A DNA stretch of 64,000 nt from Chitinispirillales bacterium ANBcel5 (GCA_029688955.1 JARUKZ010000015.1:1-64000), one strand, 5' to 3'; positions 53,062-62,919 are shown, numbered from the stretch's first letter. Notes: generated by a model from the sequence alone, not told the origin. Made by a program: numbers and translations.

Positions 53062-53712
53062 ATGAATCTACAATTCAAAACTAAAGAATTTAGCCTTGAA
53101 AGCAGTTCGGGATCCGGGCGTACATTTCGTTTTGTTCGTCCGTCTAACCCCACAGATGTGCTGGAAACGATAACCGATGAGCAGTATGAAAAGGACCATT
53201 TCCTTCCATACTGGGCAGAGACATGGCCATCCTCTACAGTTCTCTTTGAATATCTTACATCTACCTTAAAATCCAGCACCATAAAAATCATTGAGCCTGG
53301 ATGTGGTCTTGGGCATCTTTCTTCTGTTCTGGCATCGCTTGGTCACTGTGTAACCGCTATGGATATATCTCCCGTGGGATGTAAATACGCCTTGCATAAT
53401 ATTCGAAATAACAGCTCAGGGGGACAAGTTGTTTGTTGTGACTGGAGATCACTGCCGTTTAAAAAGGGATATGCTGATTTACTAGTAGCATCAGATATAC
53501 TGTACGAAAAGAGATGGATAAAACCTGTATTATCGGTCGTTAAAAACACAGTAAAAAAAGAAGGTAAAGCCCTTATTGCTGATCCCTGCCGAACACACTG
53601 GGAAGATTTCAAAAGAGAAGCTTCCGGCAAAGGATTTAATACCAATGTGGTACATACAGGTACGGTAAACAGTGGTAAAATTGTGGTAGAAATTCTTGAA
53701 ATAAGAAGGTAA
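53062..53712 (+). CDS. Class I methyltransferase (METTL21/nicotinamide-N-methyltransferase-like)
   Basis: A 216-residue SAM-dependent methyltransferase. The ATG at 53062 is preferred; the ATG at 53002 adds an unrelated 20-residue stretch. The family signs are FLPYWAETWPSS (residues 48-59) and EPGCGLGHLSSVLASLG, then VVCCDWRSLPF and DLLVASDILYEKRW. Relatives methylate protein lysines or small molecules. A strong bidirectional hairpin separates it from purD. Confidence 0.78.
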   Translation: MNLQFKTKEFSLESSSGSGRTFRFVRPSNPTDVLETITDEQYEKDHFLPYWAETWPSSTVLFEYLTSTLKSSTIKIIEPGCGLGHLSSVLASLGHCVTAMDISPVGCKYALHNIRNNSSGGQVVCCDWRSLPFKKGYADLLVASDILYEKRWIKPVLSVVKNTVKKEGKALIADPCRTHWEDFKREASGKGFNTNVVHTGTVNSGKIVVEILEIRR

Positions 53713-53739
53713 GTTGTTTAAAGGCTTCTTTTTTCTGGA

Positions 53740-53767
53740 AAAAGCAGCTACTTTTGTAGCTGCTTTT
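53740..53767. terminator. Bidirectional intrinsic terminator
   Basis: AAAAGCAGCTAC (53740-53751) and GTAGCTGCTTTT (53756-53767) form a perfect 12-bp stem with a TTTT loop. It lies between the converging methyltransferase and purD genes and has A/T tails on both sides. Confidence 0.9.
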
Positions 53768-53772
53768 GTTTA

Positions 53773-55080
53773 CTAAACTCTTTTTTTCAATCTGGTGAGC
53801 CCCTTTGCAGCGATATCTCTGCGAAACACTTTGCCTTCAAAGTTAATTTCTGCAACTCCTTCGTAGGCAAAACCGATCGCATCGATAAGAGTCTCTGCCC
53901 AGGCACTAACGGCAAGAACTCTGCCACCATTTGTAATAAGATCTTCGTTTTCATCAAACGCAGTGCCAGCATGATACACGTCTATATTAGATTTTGTTTG
54001 CTCAGCTTCTTCTATTCCTGTAACTGGTTTACCCTTTTCATATTCTCCGGGATAGCCTTTACTTGCAAGCACAACGGCTACACAGTACCCCGAACTGACA
54101 GACCATTTTACAGTAGCAAGATTCCCTAAAGCACATGCTTTAAATACCTCATACCAGTCGCAGGAAACAAGCGGCAATACAGCTTGTGTTTCAGGGTCCC
54201 CAAATCTGCAGTTATACTCAACCACCCTTGGTCCGTCTTTAGTAATCATTATTCCCACATAAAGAAGCCCCTTGTAGAGACTTCCTTCCTGATCCATAGC
54301 CCGAATAGTGGGTACAACTATATTTTGTTCAATTTCTAAAAGTAACTGATTATCAACTACCGGAGCAGGCGCATACGCTCCCATACCACCAGTGTTGGGG
54401 CCTGTATCTTTCTCACCTATTGCCTTGTGATCCTGAGAAACGGGGAGTATTCTGTATGTTTTTCCATCAGTAAGAACAAATACAGAAGCCTCCTCTCCTT
54501 CCATTTTCTCCTCTATTACTACAGTCTCTCCGGCTGAGCCAAAACTTTTTGCGTCAAATATCTCATCCAGTGCCCTTTTTGCTTCTTCCATAGAGTTACA
54601 CACTATAGCACCTTTTCCTGCAGCAAGTCCACTTACTTTAATAACGATCGGCGCACCTTTTTTTTCAAGATACCGGAGCGCATCACTTTTAGAGCTAAAC
54701 AGGTCATATTCTGCAGTAGGAATCTGATATTTTTTCATCAGTTCTTTTGAAAACGCCTTACTCCCCTCGATTCTGGCAGCATCTTTTGAGGGTCCAAAGA
54801 TTGTAAGCCCTTTTGTTTTAAAGGAATCCACAATCCCTTCAACAAGAGGAATCTCGGGACCAACAACCGTTAGATCGATTTCATTATCCCGGGCCCAATC
54901 TGCAAGCTCATCCCAGTTATTGATTTTTTTATCAACAAGCATACAGCCGTCTTTTTCCATACCAGGATTTCCGGGATATGCATACATGCATAATGGTCGA
55001 TCAGAGCGCAGAAGAGCCTTTAAAATCGCATGTTCCCTGCCACCAGCTCCAACTATTAAAATGGAATTCATAAAATCCAC
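53773..55080 (-). CDS. purD: Phosphoribosylamine-glycine ligase
   Basis: A 435-residue ATP-grasp enzyme of purine synthesis, joining glycine to phosphoribosylamine. The motif VGAGGREHAIL is at about residues 9-19, PIVIKVSGLAAGKGAIV binds ATP, and NTGGMGAYAP and YNCRFGDPETQAVLP are conserved. The GTG at 55080 fits the AAGGAG site (7-base spacing) better than the ATG at 55071. Far from purH in this window. Confidence 0.96.
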   Translation of the reverse strand: MDFMNSILIVGAGGREHAILKALLRSDRPLCMYAYPGNPGMEKDGCMLVDKKINNWDELADWARDNEIDLTVVGPEIPLVEGIVDSFKTKGLTIFGPSKDAARIEGSKAFSKELMKKYQIPTAEYDLFSSKSDALRYLEKKGAPIVIKVSGLAAGKGAIVCNSMEEAKRALDEIFDAKSFGSAGETVVIEEKMEGEEASVFVLTDGKTYRILPVSQDHKAIGEKDTGPNTGGMGAYAPAPVVDNQLLLEIEQNIVVPTIRAMDQEGSLYKGLLYVGIMITKDGPRVVEYNCRFGDPETQAVLPLVSCDWYEVFKACALGNLATVKWSVSSGYCVAVVLASKGYPGEYEKGKPVTGIEEAEQTKSNIDVYHAGTAFDENEDLITNGGRVLAVSAWAETLIDAIGFAYEGVAEINFEGKVFRRDIAAKGLTRLKKRV

Positions 55081-55100
55081 AGTATCACTCCTTATTACAC

Positions 55101-55748
55101 CTACTTCAGAACATCCTCATCTTCATCACCGTGAGGCTGAAGACGTTGAGTTTCCTGAATGTACTCTGATGTGATATCCTGCTTACTCTGCAGGTGATTT
55201 ACTACTCTTAGTGTTTGTTCTTCATTCAGTGTTATTCTTGTCTGACGTGTTAAACGTGACTTAAAATCCCATTCACCAAGTACTTCCTTTGTTACTTCAA
55301 AAGAGTCCTCAATGGAAACAAAAGCCTTCTCATCAGCCCTTAAAGCATAGCAGCCGTCTTCATCAAGACAGGAATAATCTGAACAGTAACGAATATGCTG
55401 CTTTTTTACATCCGCAGTTTGTGCTACTCTGTAATATCCGGTTATAAAGAAACGATCTTTATATTCCGTGTCAGCCCCAACATATTTGGTCATAAAAAGC
55501 AAATATCTATATTTTGATTTGATAAAATTAGTACGCACTTTGCTTTTAGAACAACCGTAAAAGCCATAAGTCCCGGTTTCATAATTAGGTTCGGGAATTA
55601 TATCACTCGGGTATTGCTCTGGTACTTCACGTATTGGTAATTCTGATACCGGATCACTTGAATAGAAAACAATCATGCCGGTGTCAGATGCCCTGTAATC
55701 CTGCCATAAGACACTATCTACCGATCTGTTCATGATATCACCAGCCAT
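55101..55748 (-). CDS. Uncharacterised protein
   Basis: A 215-residue soluble protein that I do not recognise. It starts with ATG 55748, with AGGAG seven bases upstream. It is rich in aromatic residues in the middle (KYRYLLFMTKYVGADTEYKD, FFITGYYRV), contains cysteines around CSDYSCLDEDGC (about 141-152) and ends in an acidic tail. The central region could be an all-beta fold. It lies between purD (20-base gap) and the queA terminator and may be co-transcribed with purD. Confidence 0.7.
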   Translation of the reverse strand: MAGDIMNRSVDSVLWQDYRASDTGMIVFYSSDPVSELPIREVPEQYPSDIIPEPNYETGTYGFYGCSKSKVRTNFIKSKYRYLLFMTKYVGADTEYKDRFFITGYYRVAQTADVKKQHIRYCSDYSCLDEDGCYALRADEKAFVSIEDSFEVTKEVLGEWDFKSRLTRQTRITLNEEQTLRVVNHLQSKQDITSEYIQETQRLQPHGDEDEDVLK

Positions 55749-55778
55749 AATAACTCCTGTTCAACTGATTAAAAAACA

Positions 55779-55804
55779 GAGCCCGTATAATTGTATACGG
55801 GCTC
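55779..55804 (-). terminator. Intrinsic terminator of queA
   Basis: GAGCCCGTATA (55779-55789) and TATACGGGCTC (55794-55804) form a perfect 11-bp stem with a 4-base loop. On the minus strand it comes after queA and is followed by a T-run (CTGTTTTTT). Confidence 0.9.
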
Positions 55805-55888
55805 CAGAATAACTTATCATCAATGTCTGTGTTTATAGGAAGATAACACCCGCAATGATTAGGGTCAAGCCTTTAAGCATAAAGCGTA

Positions 55889-56923
55889 CTAATTTATAAT
55901 CATTGCATCACCATAGCTGAAAAATCGGTATTGACACCCAACAGCTTCATTATAGGCATTTAGTACTTTCTCACGTGATGCAAAAGAGCTCACAAGCATT
56001 AAAAGGGTAGATCTGGGTAGATGAAAATTGGTTATCAATACATCGGTTGCTTTAAACTCAAAAGGCGGAAGAATCATCAACGTAGTTTTTCCGGTTGAAG
56101 GTTCAATATTATGATAACCGGTAGCACAATGCTCAAGTACTCTTACAACTGTCGTACCCACTGCAATCACTCTACCCCCTCTAAGCCACGTACGGTTAAT
56201 CTCATTTGCCGAATCCTCGCTCAATTCATATCGTTCCTCATGAATGTTATGCTTACGAGGATCTTTTACCTTTACGGGCCTGAAAGTACCAATACCAACA
56301 TGCAACGTTATAAATGTTGTTTCTACTCCCATTGCCTTTAACCTGTTAATTAACTCAGGCGTAAAATGTAACCCTGCAGTTGGAGCAGCAACAGCTCCGG
56401 AATTCTTAGCGTAAACAGTTTGGTAAAGTTCTCTGTCTTCAAGCTTTTCTTCTCTTTGTATGTAATGAGGAAGCGGCATTTTTCCGTACTTCTCCAATAC
56501 TTCATCTACCGATTGTGCTCCTTCTATGAGCTGTATCTTCCTCTCACCACCATCAAGTATCTCTCCCACTTTAAACTGAATGGCTTCATTGTATTCAAGA
56601 ATCATAACAGAACCAGGCGGGACTTTCCTGGCTGGCTTTATCATTGCTTTCCAGCATTGCTGGTTGATCCGCTCGGTCATGAAAAGTTCAAGAGCAGCTC
56701 CTGTTGGTTTTCTGCAGAACAGCCTTGAAGGGATCACCTTGGTATTGTTAAATACGAGTCTATCACCAGCCTTGAGCAGTTTGTGCAAATCCTTAAAGAA
56801 GAGATGTTCCACCTGACCACTCTTTCTTGAAAGCGAAAGTAGTTTGCAGGAATCACGATCCTTTAAGGGTTCCTGGGCTATAAGGTGCTCCGGAAGCTCA
56901 TAATGAAAATCGTCTGTAAGCAT
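55889..56923 (-). CDS. queA: S-adenosylmethionine:tRNA ribosyltransferase-isomerase
   Basis: A 344-residue enzyme of queuosine biosynthesis that transfers ribose from SAM to preQ1-tRNA. The start DDFHYELPEHLIAQEPL, the segment DRLVFNNTKVIPSRL, AAPTAGLHFTPELI and the C-terminal FHLPRSTLLMLVSSFA are characteristic. The length is normal. It has its own terminator; no other queuosine genes are nearby. Confidence 0.96.
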   Translation of the reverse strand: MLTDDFHYELPEHLIAQEPLKDRDSCKLLSLSRKSGQVEHLFFKDLHKLLKAGDRLVFNNTKVIPSRLFCRKPTGAALELFMTERINQQCWKAMIKPARKVPPGSVMILEYNEAIQFKVGEILDGGERKIQLIEGAQSVDEVLEKYGKMPLPHYIQREEKLEDRELYQTVYAKNSGAVAAPTAGLHFTPELINRLKAMGVETTFITLHVGIGTFRPVKVKDPRKHNIHEERYELSEDSANEINRTWLRGGRVIAVGTTVVRVLEHCATGYHNIEPSTGKTTLMILPPFEFKATDVLITNFHLPRSTLLMLVSSFASREKVLNAYNEAVGCQYRFFSYGDAMIIN

Positions 56924-57028
56924 TGAAAAAAACCAATCTTTGCCATAAGAAGAGTTAAGAAGTCTTTAAAAATAGTCGTTTGCAGGACTTTTATGCAATT
57001 CTTATTATCATAAACAGCGCCTGAACAT

Positions 57029-59875
57029 TTACCCTACTATCTTAAGGCCCCTGGGCAACTGCTCTCCAAACGCTAAATTTTGCTCCTCCTCATCGAGTCG
57101 TCCCCCATCTTTAACAAGCGATATGTAGTGCTGAGGTGCACCATTTTTTACTAAAAATTCAGCAACTCTGCTTCTTAATTCTTCGCCAATATCTCTATAG
57201 CGATCGCCCGTTTTGCGAGACAATAGCATCAGGGTAAAGTAGAGATCAAAAGCCGGTTTTGCGTTTTCAATAAGTTTTTCTATCCATTTTTCAACAACAT
57301 CATGATCAACCAAACTATTTAAATTTCCATACATTGGAATTCTTGCCCCCAGTCGCCCGAGTGCCCACACCGCGGTTGAAGCCAAAGAGTCTTTACGGTT
57401 AAGCAAGCGTAAGGCGATATCACCAAGTTCTTTTTTCATAGAAACTTCAAGGTGTTCAAGAGACGCCAATAAACGCCAGATTTCACTTAGTTCATGTACA
57501 CCATATTTTTCATCCCCGCCTTTTCCCCTCCGTTTTCTTCTTGCCGCTCCTTTTTCATCGTTAAACAAAGAACGCAGAGAACTTAAAAGTGGTTGAGCAA
57601 GTGTACGCTGTTGACCAGAGGTCAAACCACCCGCGATACGCCTCCATAATATCCACCACTCCGCACGGCAGGCCTGATTTCTTCCGTGTAGCACCCCTAA
57701 TCGGTATATCTGCCAGGTCTGTTTTACCCTCCAATCATCTACAGCAACCCCATATCCCGGCCTTAAGGAAAACCCGATCATATTAAGCCACCGCGCTTCA
57801 TATCTAGGATCCGTTCCTCTGCCTTTTTCGTTCTCAAGCAGCACTTCCCAGAGTGAACGCAAAAACGATGGCGGCCAGTTGGAGCGTTCTATTGCACATA
57901 TATTTTCAACTCTTTTAATTAGATCATCAGCATTGCCTATTCGTTTAGAATCTGTTCTGAAAGTACTAATAACTTCATTCAAGCACAAATTCACTGTTTC
58001 TATATCGATCACTCCAGAAGCTTCACCGGCTCCTGAATGCTCTGCAATATCGGTGCGTGTTGCGGAACGAACATCAAACTGTAATCTCCAGCTTCTGTTA
58101 CCGCCTTTTTCGGAGCACCAGAGGTCAAGAGTACCGATTTCCGTAAGTCGCACATGTACTATCACTTCAACTGTTTTTGCCTCCATGCTTTTTCCGGAAC
58201 GAAGCACAGTGCGAATCGGAGCCAAAGCATGCATTTGAAGCGGATCTATTTCAACAATTTCTCCAGGCTGATCGGTTGTTCGAATACTCGATACGTACAG
58301 TGGAAATTCAACTGGTTGACGTATTAGCAGGTTAAAGGTTCGACTTGAAAGATCAACACTTTTACCCTCCTGAAGCCCAGCAGGAGCAAGGCAAAGTGCA
58401 GAGAGTGAAACGCCATCTTCTGCTTTTGTTTCAACCCCAATGTAGTAACTTCTGGCAAGCCCGGCAGATATCCTAACCCCTAATCCACGCCTGACTATTC
58501 CAAAGTATGAGGCACCTCTGCTCACTGAAAGCTCTGGTCTTTGATTTGAAAGTACCAGTGGAGACCAGGATTGATCTTGCTTTGAAAACCAGCTTCCAAG
58601 TACATCAAGAATTCTTTTTTGAATTAGTGGCGAAGAAAAAACGCCTCCGTTAAAAAGAATGATGTCTGGTCTTATGGCCTCGAGATTTTCACCTGTTTCT
58701 GTATCACCAGTGTTTGCTTTGGCATGTGAAGAGAGAAAGGAACCCAGATAACGGGTTACAGCTGCATCAGCTGCGTAAGGTAACCCAAACTCCTGGAACC
58801 CGGACTGACGGGATACGGGCACTTCATCTAATCCAACATGCGGAAAAAATCCTTCCACCAATACATCTTCGACCTCTTCTTTGGTCAAAGTTGTCTGAAT
58901 TGCACCCCCAATTAATGATGTCCCGGTTCCGGCAATATTTACTGTAATCTGGGAAGGTGCATTATTCGAAAGAAGTGTTTCTTTGGCAAACTGACAACTT
59001 CTTACAAGTGATGTGAACTGTCTGGGGGTAAGTTTTTTCCCGTGCAGAAGATTTCTCTCAATGTGGTAGGCAAGTGCGAGATCCTGATTATCTCCCCCAA
59101 GGATTAAATGATCACCAACAGCAACTCTGTGGAAACTTATATCTCCATCCTGGGGCCTTACCTCAATAAGAGTGAAATCAGTAGTACCTCCGCCTATATC
59201 GCAGATTAAGATTTTCTGTCCGGCATTTACCCTTTCGTGCCAATCAGAAATATGCTGACTTATCCAGGAGTAAAAGGCTGCCTGTGGCTCCTCGAGCAGA
59301 ACGATGTTGTTTAATTTTGCATCCGAAGCAGCCTTGACAGTGAGTTCTCTTGCGACTTCGTCAAATGAAGCTGGTACTGTAATTATTACATCCTGCTCTT
59401 CCAGAGGAAATTTTTGGTGTTCGTAATTCCAGGCCTGCCTGATATGTGAGAGCAGCCTAGCTGTTGCCTCTACAGGTGATATTTTTTCCACATCTTCAGT
59501 TGCATGCCAGGGAAGAAGTGCTGCAGTGCGGTCAACACCAGAATGACTTAACCAGGACTTGGCAGACACAACAAGCCTTCCGGGCACTTTGGCTCCATGT
59601 GTTCTGGCAAAATGCCCCATCACTACCCGTTTGTTGTTTTGATCCCAGGGGAGATTTAAAGCTCCGGAATTAAACTCCGCTTCAGACGCTTCATAATGAG
59701 ATGAGGGAAACAGGTCTTTATTTGCATACTCACCCGGAGCGGTAACCTGCGGTACTGCAAAATTTTCTATCTTCGGATTTTTAGATTCGGTATCAACGAA
59801 AGACACTGCTGAGTTTGTGGTACCAAGGTCAATTCCTACAATATACCTGCACTGGTTTTCCTGATCACAATTCAT
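57029..59875 (-). CDS. Large Hsp70-family protein with extended C-terminus
   Basis: A 948-residue protein. The N-terminal 500 residues form the actin-like ATPase: GIDLGTTNSAVSF at about 14-26, ILICDIGGGTTDFTLI, and FNGGVFSSPLIQ replacing the usual GG motif of DnaK. The following beta part is a shortened substrate-binding region, and the C-terminal 300 residues match the helical DUF3731-type extension found only in this subgroup. It overlaps the second Hsp70 gene by 4 bases. Paired Hsp70 genes with DUF2760 are a recurrent but poorly understood unit. It differs from the housekeeping dnaK. Confidence 0.85.
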   Translation of the reverse strand: MNCDQENQCRYIVGIDLGTTNSAVSFVDTESKNPKIENFAVPQVTAPGEYANKDLFPSSHYEASEAEFNSGALNLPWDQNNKRVVMGHFARTHGAKVPGRLVVSAKSWLSHSGVDRTAALLPWHATEDVEKISPVEATARLLSHIRQAWNYEHQKFPLEEQDVIITVPASFDEVARELTVKAASDAKLNNIVLLEEPQAAFYSWISQHISDWHERVNAGQKILICDIGGGTTDFTLIEVRPQDGDISFHRVAVGDHLILGGDNQDLALAYHIERNLLHGKKLTPRQFTSLVRSCQFAKETLLSNNAPSQITVNIAGTGTSLIGGAIQTTLTKEEVEDVLVEGFFPHVGLDEVPVSRQSGFQEFGLPYAADAAVTRYLGSFLSSHAKANTGDTETGENLEAIRPDIILFNGGVFSSPLIQKRILDVLGSWFSKQDQSWSPLVLSNQRPELSVSRGASYFGIVRRGLGVRISAGLARSYYIGVETKAEDGVSLSALCLAPAGLQEGKSVDLSSRTFNLLIRQPVEFPLYVSSIRTTDQPGEIVEIDPLQMHALAPIRTVLRSGKSMEAKTVEVIVHVRLTEIGTLDLWCSEKGGNRSWRLQFDVRSATRTDIAEHSGAGEASGVIDIETVNLCLNEVISTFRTDSKRIGNADDLIKRVENICAIERSNWPPSFLRSLWEVLLENEKGRGTDPRYEARWLNMIGFSLRPGYGVAVDDWRVKQTWQIYRLGVLHGRNQACRAEWWILWRRIAGGLTSGQQRTLAQPLLSSLRSLFNDEKGAARRKRRGKGGDEKYGVHELSEIWRLLASLEHLEVSMKKELGDIALRLLNRKDSLASTAVWALGRLGARIPMYGNLNSLVDHDVVEKWIEKLIENAKPAFDLYFTLMLLSRKTGDRYRDIGEELRSRVAEFLVKNGAPQHYISLVKDGGRLDEEEQNLAFGEQLPRGLKIVG

Positions 59876-61665
59876 TGCTTATCCCTTACACTGAACTCTA
59901 GTTTCCATGAATCATCTGAAACGGTACTTTTGCACCAGAGCTCAAACATTCCTAGTTCTGTAATTCGTGATTGAAATTTAACAGGCACATACCCCTCCTG
60001 AAACTTCTCATCACCTGGTAGATTTGCTTCGAGTGAATCAGTTTCATCCATCTCTGATTCGTTTATATAGGGTAATACATCACCGGCCTGATCCTGTTTT
60101 CTTACCGAAGAGCTGAAGAACCTGAATTTTGCCGGCTCTCCCACTACCAGTCCAATTTCCTCACTGGAGACATCGATTTCCGTTCCCTCTTCCATTCCAA
60201 AAGGTACTACGCACAAAGCCGAAAGCGGTCTTTCCATTCCCGGAACAGCTGGTCCTGCCGTTTCTATCCCCACATAGTAGGAGCGAGCAGTTCCGCCTCT
60301 TATTCTAAGCCCTTTACCTTGTTTTACTATTGCATAATAGGCAGCACCTCTTGATACCGCATAATCAAGATCCGGAGACTGCTCAAGAGGCAACACCTCT
60401 TTACCAAACCAGGACTGCACCACTTCAAGAGCACGCATTTTAAAGATATCAGCCTTAAATACTCCCCCATTAAAGAGTATATGGGTTGGGTGAACAGAAT
60501 GCTCACCTTCCCCCTGAACTCTTAGAAAGCGAGCAAGATGCCGAGTAATACCGGTATCTGTTTCAAATGGAAGCCCAAGCTCCCTGAAACCTGAAGCCGC
60601 ACGTTTTGCGGGTTGTGCATCTGCAGGACATAATGGAAAGAACCCATCAACAAGAAGCTTTTTTGTTTCATCCGCGGACAAATCGGCTGATACAGTACCA
60701 CCAATAAGCTTAGACCCTCTCCCCAGAACCGTAACAGGATGTGTAGGTGGTCCTCCTATGCTTAAAAGCTGCTCTTTTGCATTGCGACAGGAATGCCAAA
60801 GTGCAACCGATTGCCAGGGATCAAGATTTACCCCCTTGTCTTTAAAAACCTGATGAGCATTGTGGGCCAAAGTGAGATCCATATTATCTCCTCCAACCAG
60901 CGTATGGTTGCCCACCGCGATTCGCTTTAGGACCAGATCCCCTTGCTCCTCCTCAACTCCAATAAGAGTAAAATCAGTTGTCCCTCCCCCTACATCAAAT
61001 ACAAGAAGAGTTTCTCCAACCCTTAACTTTTCCCTCCAACTATCACCAGAATCATTTAACCAGGCATACACAGCAGCCTGAGGTTCTTCAAGAAGCACCA
61101 GGTTTTCAGAAAGACCGGCCCTGTTTGCAGCTTCCATTGTAAGCTCACGTGCACTGGCATCAAAAGAAGCCGGTACAGTTAATACAACCTGCTGATCACC
61201 AATTGGAGCATCGGGGAAATTTTGATTCCATACATTAACCAGATGTAACAGATACCGGTTAGAAGCTTCAACAGGAGAGATCTTTTTCACATCCTGGGAA
61301 GCCCCCCAGGGCAATATGTCTTCTCTTCGATCTACCCGGCTATGTGCAAGCCATGATTTTGCAGCAGCTACAGTGCGTGAAGGAACATCAGCGGCCTGAC
61401 GCCTTGCACACTCACCTACTACATAATCCCGTCCCTTTTCCCACTCCAGATCATAAACCCCTTTTTCTTTCTCCGCCTCAGTGGAAAGATAACAAAAAGA
61501 GGGTAAATTTAAACGGCTTTCCACAGTTGATGGAGAAACAAGTTGGGGTATTTCCAGAAGTTTTACTTCCGCCTGCTCATCATCAAGCTTAGCGTAAGCG
61601 ATTACACTGTTAGTGGTACCAAGATCTATCCCAATTGCATATTGAGATTCCATATACTTTTCCAC
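59872..61665 (-). CDS. Hsp70-family protein
   Basis: A 597-residue DnaK-like protein. GIDLGTTNSVIAYAK is at about residues 12-26, LLVFDVGGGTTDFTLI and FNGGVFKADIFK follow, and a short beta-type domain closes the protein; the helical lid of DnaK is missing. It is a paralogue of the larger protein downstream and shares the operon with the DUF2760 gene. It probably works with both as a specialised chaperone. Confidence 0.87.
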   Translation of the reverse strand: MEKYMESQYAIGIDLGTTNSVIAYAKLDDEQAEVKLLEIPQLVSPSTVESRLNLPSFCYLSTEAEKEKGVYDLEWEKGRDYVVGECARRQAADVPSRTVAAAKSWLAHSRVDRREDILPWGASQDVKKISPVEASNRYLLHLVNVWNQNFPDAPIGDQQVVLTVPASFDASARELTMEAANRAGLSENLVLLEEPQAAVYAWLNDSGDSWREKLRVGETLLVFDVGGGTTDFTLIGVEEEQGDLVLKRIAVGNHTLVGGDNMDLTLAHNAHQVFKDKGVNLDPWQSVALWHSCRNAKEQLLSIGGPPTHPVTVLGRGSKLIGGTVSADLSADETKKLLVDGFFPLCPADAQPAKRAASGFRELGLPFETDTGITRHLARFLRVQGEGEHSVHPTHILFNGGVFKADIFKMRALEVVQSWFGKEVLPLEQSPDLDYAVSRGAAYYAIVKQGKGLRIRGGTARSYYVGIETAGPAVPGMERPLSALCVVPFGMEEGTEIDVSSEEIGLVVGEPAKFRFFSSSVRKQDQAGDVLPYINESEMDETDSLEANLPGDEKFQEGYVPVKFQSRITELGMFELWCKSTVSDDSWKLEFSVRDKQ

Positions 61666-61694
61666 TCCTTATCTCTTAGACTCTGTTTATGCTC

Positions 61695-62234
61695 TCAGGG
61701 AAGTTCAAGTTCGGCGGGAGCCACAATATCTACCGATTCATCACTTCCCTGCCAAACGGGCAGTTCACACCTGCTTGCTTTCCATCCATGATGCCTTAAA
61801 ACACCTTTATAGGGCGGATTTCCACTTACATTACCCGTTAAGCGATATTTCTCCGGGTCAAAGTCAGCTACTATTTCAATCTCTTCCCCTTCCTGCTTAT
61901 CCAACACAGGCTCAACGCCAAAAGAGTTATCCAGCACCGTAGCACATCCCCGATGCACATCCCTGACCGCAGCGCCTATCTGAGCATCGCTGTAGGCATC
62001 TATTGGCTCCATAAAAAAATCGACCAGACGCCCCTCTCTCTGCAAAAGGGAAAGAAGGGCAATGGCATCTGAGCGCGCGGGCTTCTCTTCTTCCTTTGGC
62101 ACTTCCTCGATTTCAGGCTTTTTTTCAGCTATCTCAAGGGGTCTTTCCTCAAAAAACGGGAGAATTTCCTCTCTGAATTTTTTGTTAAAGAAAATCCAGA
62201 AAAACGTTCTTATTGCAAGCTCAAACCTGTTCAT
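61695..62234 (-). CDS. DUF2760 domain protein
   Basis: A 179-residue protein from ATG 62234, which follows AAAGGA; a further ATG at 62264 would add 10 residues. The pattern NRFELAIRTFFWIFFNKKF, ALLSLLQREGRLVDFFMEPI and YKGVLRHHGWKAS near the C-terminus matches DUF2760, a family found beside Hsp70-type genes. The first 20 residues could form an amphipathic or membrane helix. A proline/glutamate-rich linker joins the two parts. The function is unknown; a client or cofactor of the Hsp70 pair is plausible. Confidence 0.8.
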   Translation of the reverse strand: MNRFELAIRTFFWIFFNKKFREEILPFFEERPLEIAEKKPEIEEVPKEEEKPARSDAIALLSLLQREGRLVDFFMEPIDAYSDAQIGAAVRDVHRGCATVLDNSFGVEPVLDKQEGEEIEIVADFDPEKYRLTGNVSGNPPYKGVLRHHGWKASRCELPVWQGSDESVDIVAPAELELP

Positions 62235-62634
62235 TTTTTTCCTTTCGATAATTTCGTAGTGCATTTGAGAATTAAATTTTAAAAATGTTAGAAAGCTACG
62301 TTTTATAGGAATCAGCCAGATGTTGGATTATACACGAATATAATGGTCACAATCTTAGCGATAGTTATCACTTGCCCAATAAATTAAGAAACGGAATAGA
62401 AGGTTGCAATTAGCAGGCCAAAAAAAAAATTAAAATGTAAGCTTTATACCTGTTTCTGTTCCAAAACAGAATAGCTGTTTCAATTTTAAACGTTGCAAAA
62501 TGAACTCCACACCTTTTGAGTCTCTGTTTCTGAAGGATAAAACGGTGCAGAGTACAGTGGCATACAAGTTGCTAATGTTTAGCGGCTTCAAATTTTATTG
62601 CAGGTTATTAAACTTTTTTAAGGAGGCATTCATA
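62235..62634. other. Divergent region between DUF2760 and groES
   Basis: This 400-base gap holds promoters for the two diverging chaperone operons. The HrcA-type CIRCE sequence was looked for and not seen. The inverted repeat at 62454-62471 is the one clear element; it is listed separately. A run of nine A lies near 62420. Confidence 0.6.
62454..62471. promoter_or_regulatory. Inverted repeat upstream of groES
   Basis: TTCTGTT (62454-62460), spacer CCAA, AACAGAA (62465-62471): 7-bp perfect arms about 165 bases before the groES start codon. A repressor site is possible; no -35/-10 pair could be fixed. Confidence 0.35.
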
Positions 62635-62919
62635 ATGAACGTTAAGCCCATGGAAGACAGAGTACTGCTTAAAGCAGTTCCAGCAGAAGAGAAAACTTCC
62701 GGGGGAATAATTATTCCAGACAGTGCAAAAGAAAAACCTCAGGAGGCTGAAGTGGTAGCTGTCGGACCAGGAAAATCCAACGATAAGGGCGGGAAAGTAG
62801 AAATATCAGTTAAAAAAGGGGACAAGGTGCTTTACAGCAAATATGCCGGAACAGAATTAGAAATTGAAGGTGAAGAATACTTAATAGTGCGGGAAAGTGA
62901 TATCTTAGCGATTGTCTGA
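62635..62919 (+). CDS. groES: Co-chaperonin GroES
   Basis: A 94-residue GroES. The ATG at 62635 follows AAGGAGG; the open frame extends 45 codons upstream without meaning. [40 protein letters not shown] and the mobile loop region are conserved, ending [15 protein letters not shown]. It caps the GroEL cavity during folding. groEL follows after 44 bases. Confidence 0.96.
   Translation: MNVKPMEDRVLLKAVPAEEKTSGGIIIPDSAKEKPQEAEVVAVGPGKSNDKGGKVEISVKKGDKVLYSKYAGTELEIEGEEYLIVRESDILAIV

Noticed and set aside
62235..62634. CIRCE element upstream of groES
   Set aside because: The TTAGCACTC-N9-GAGTGCTAA sequence was looked for and is not present.
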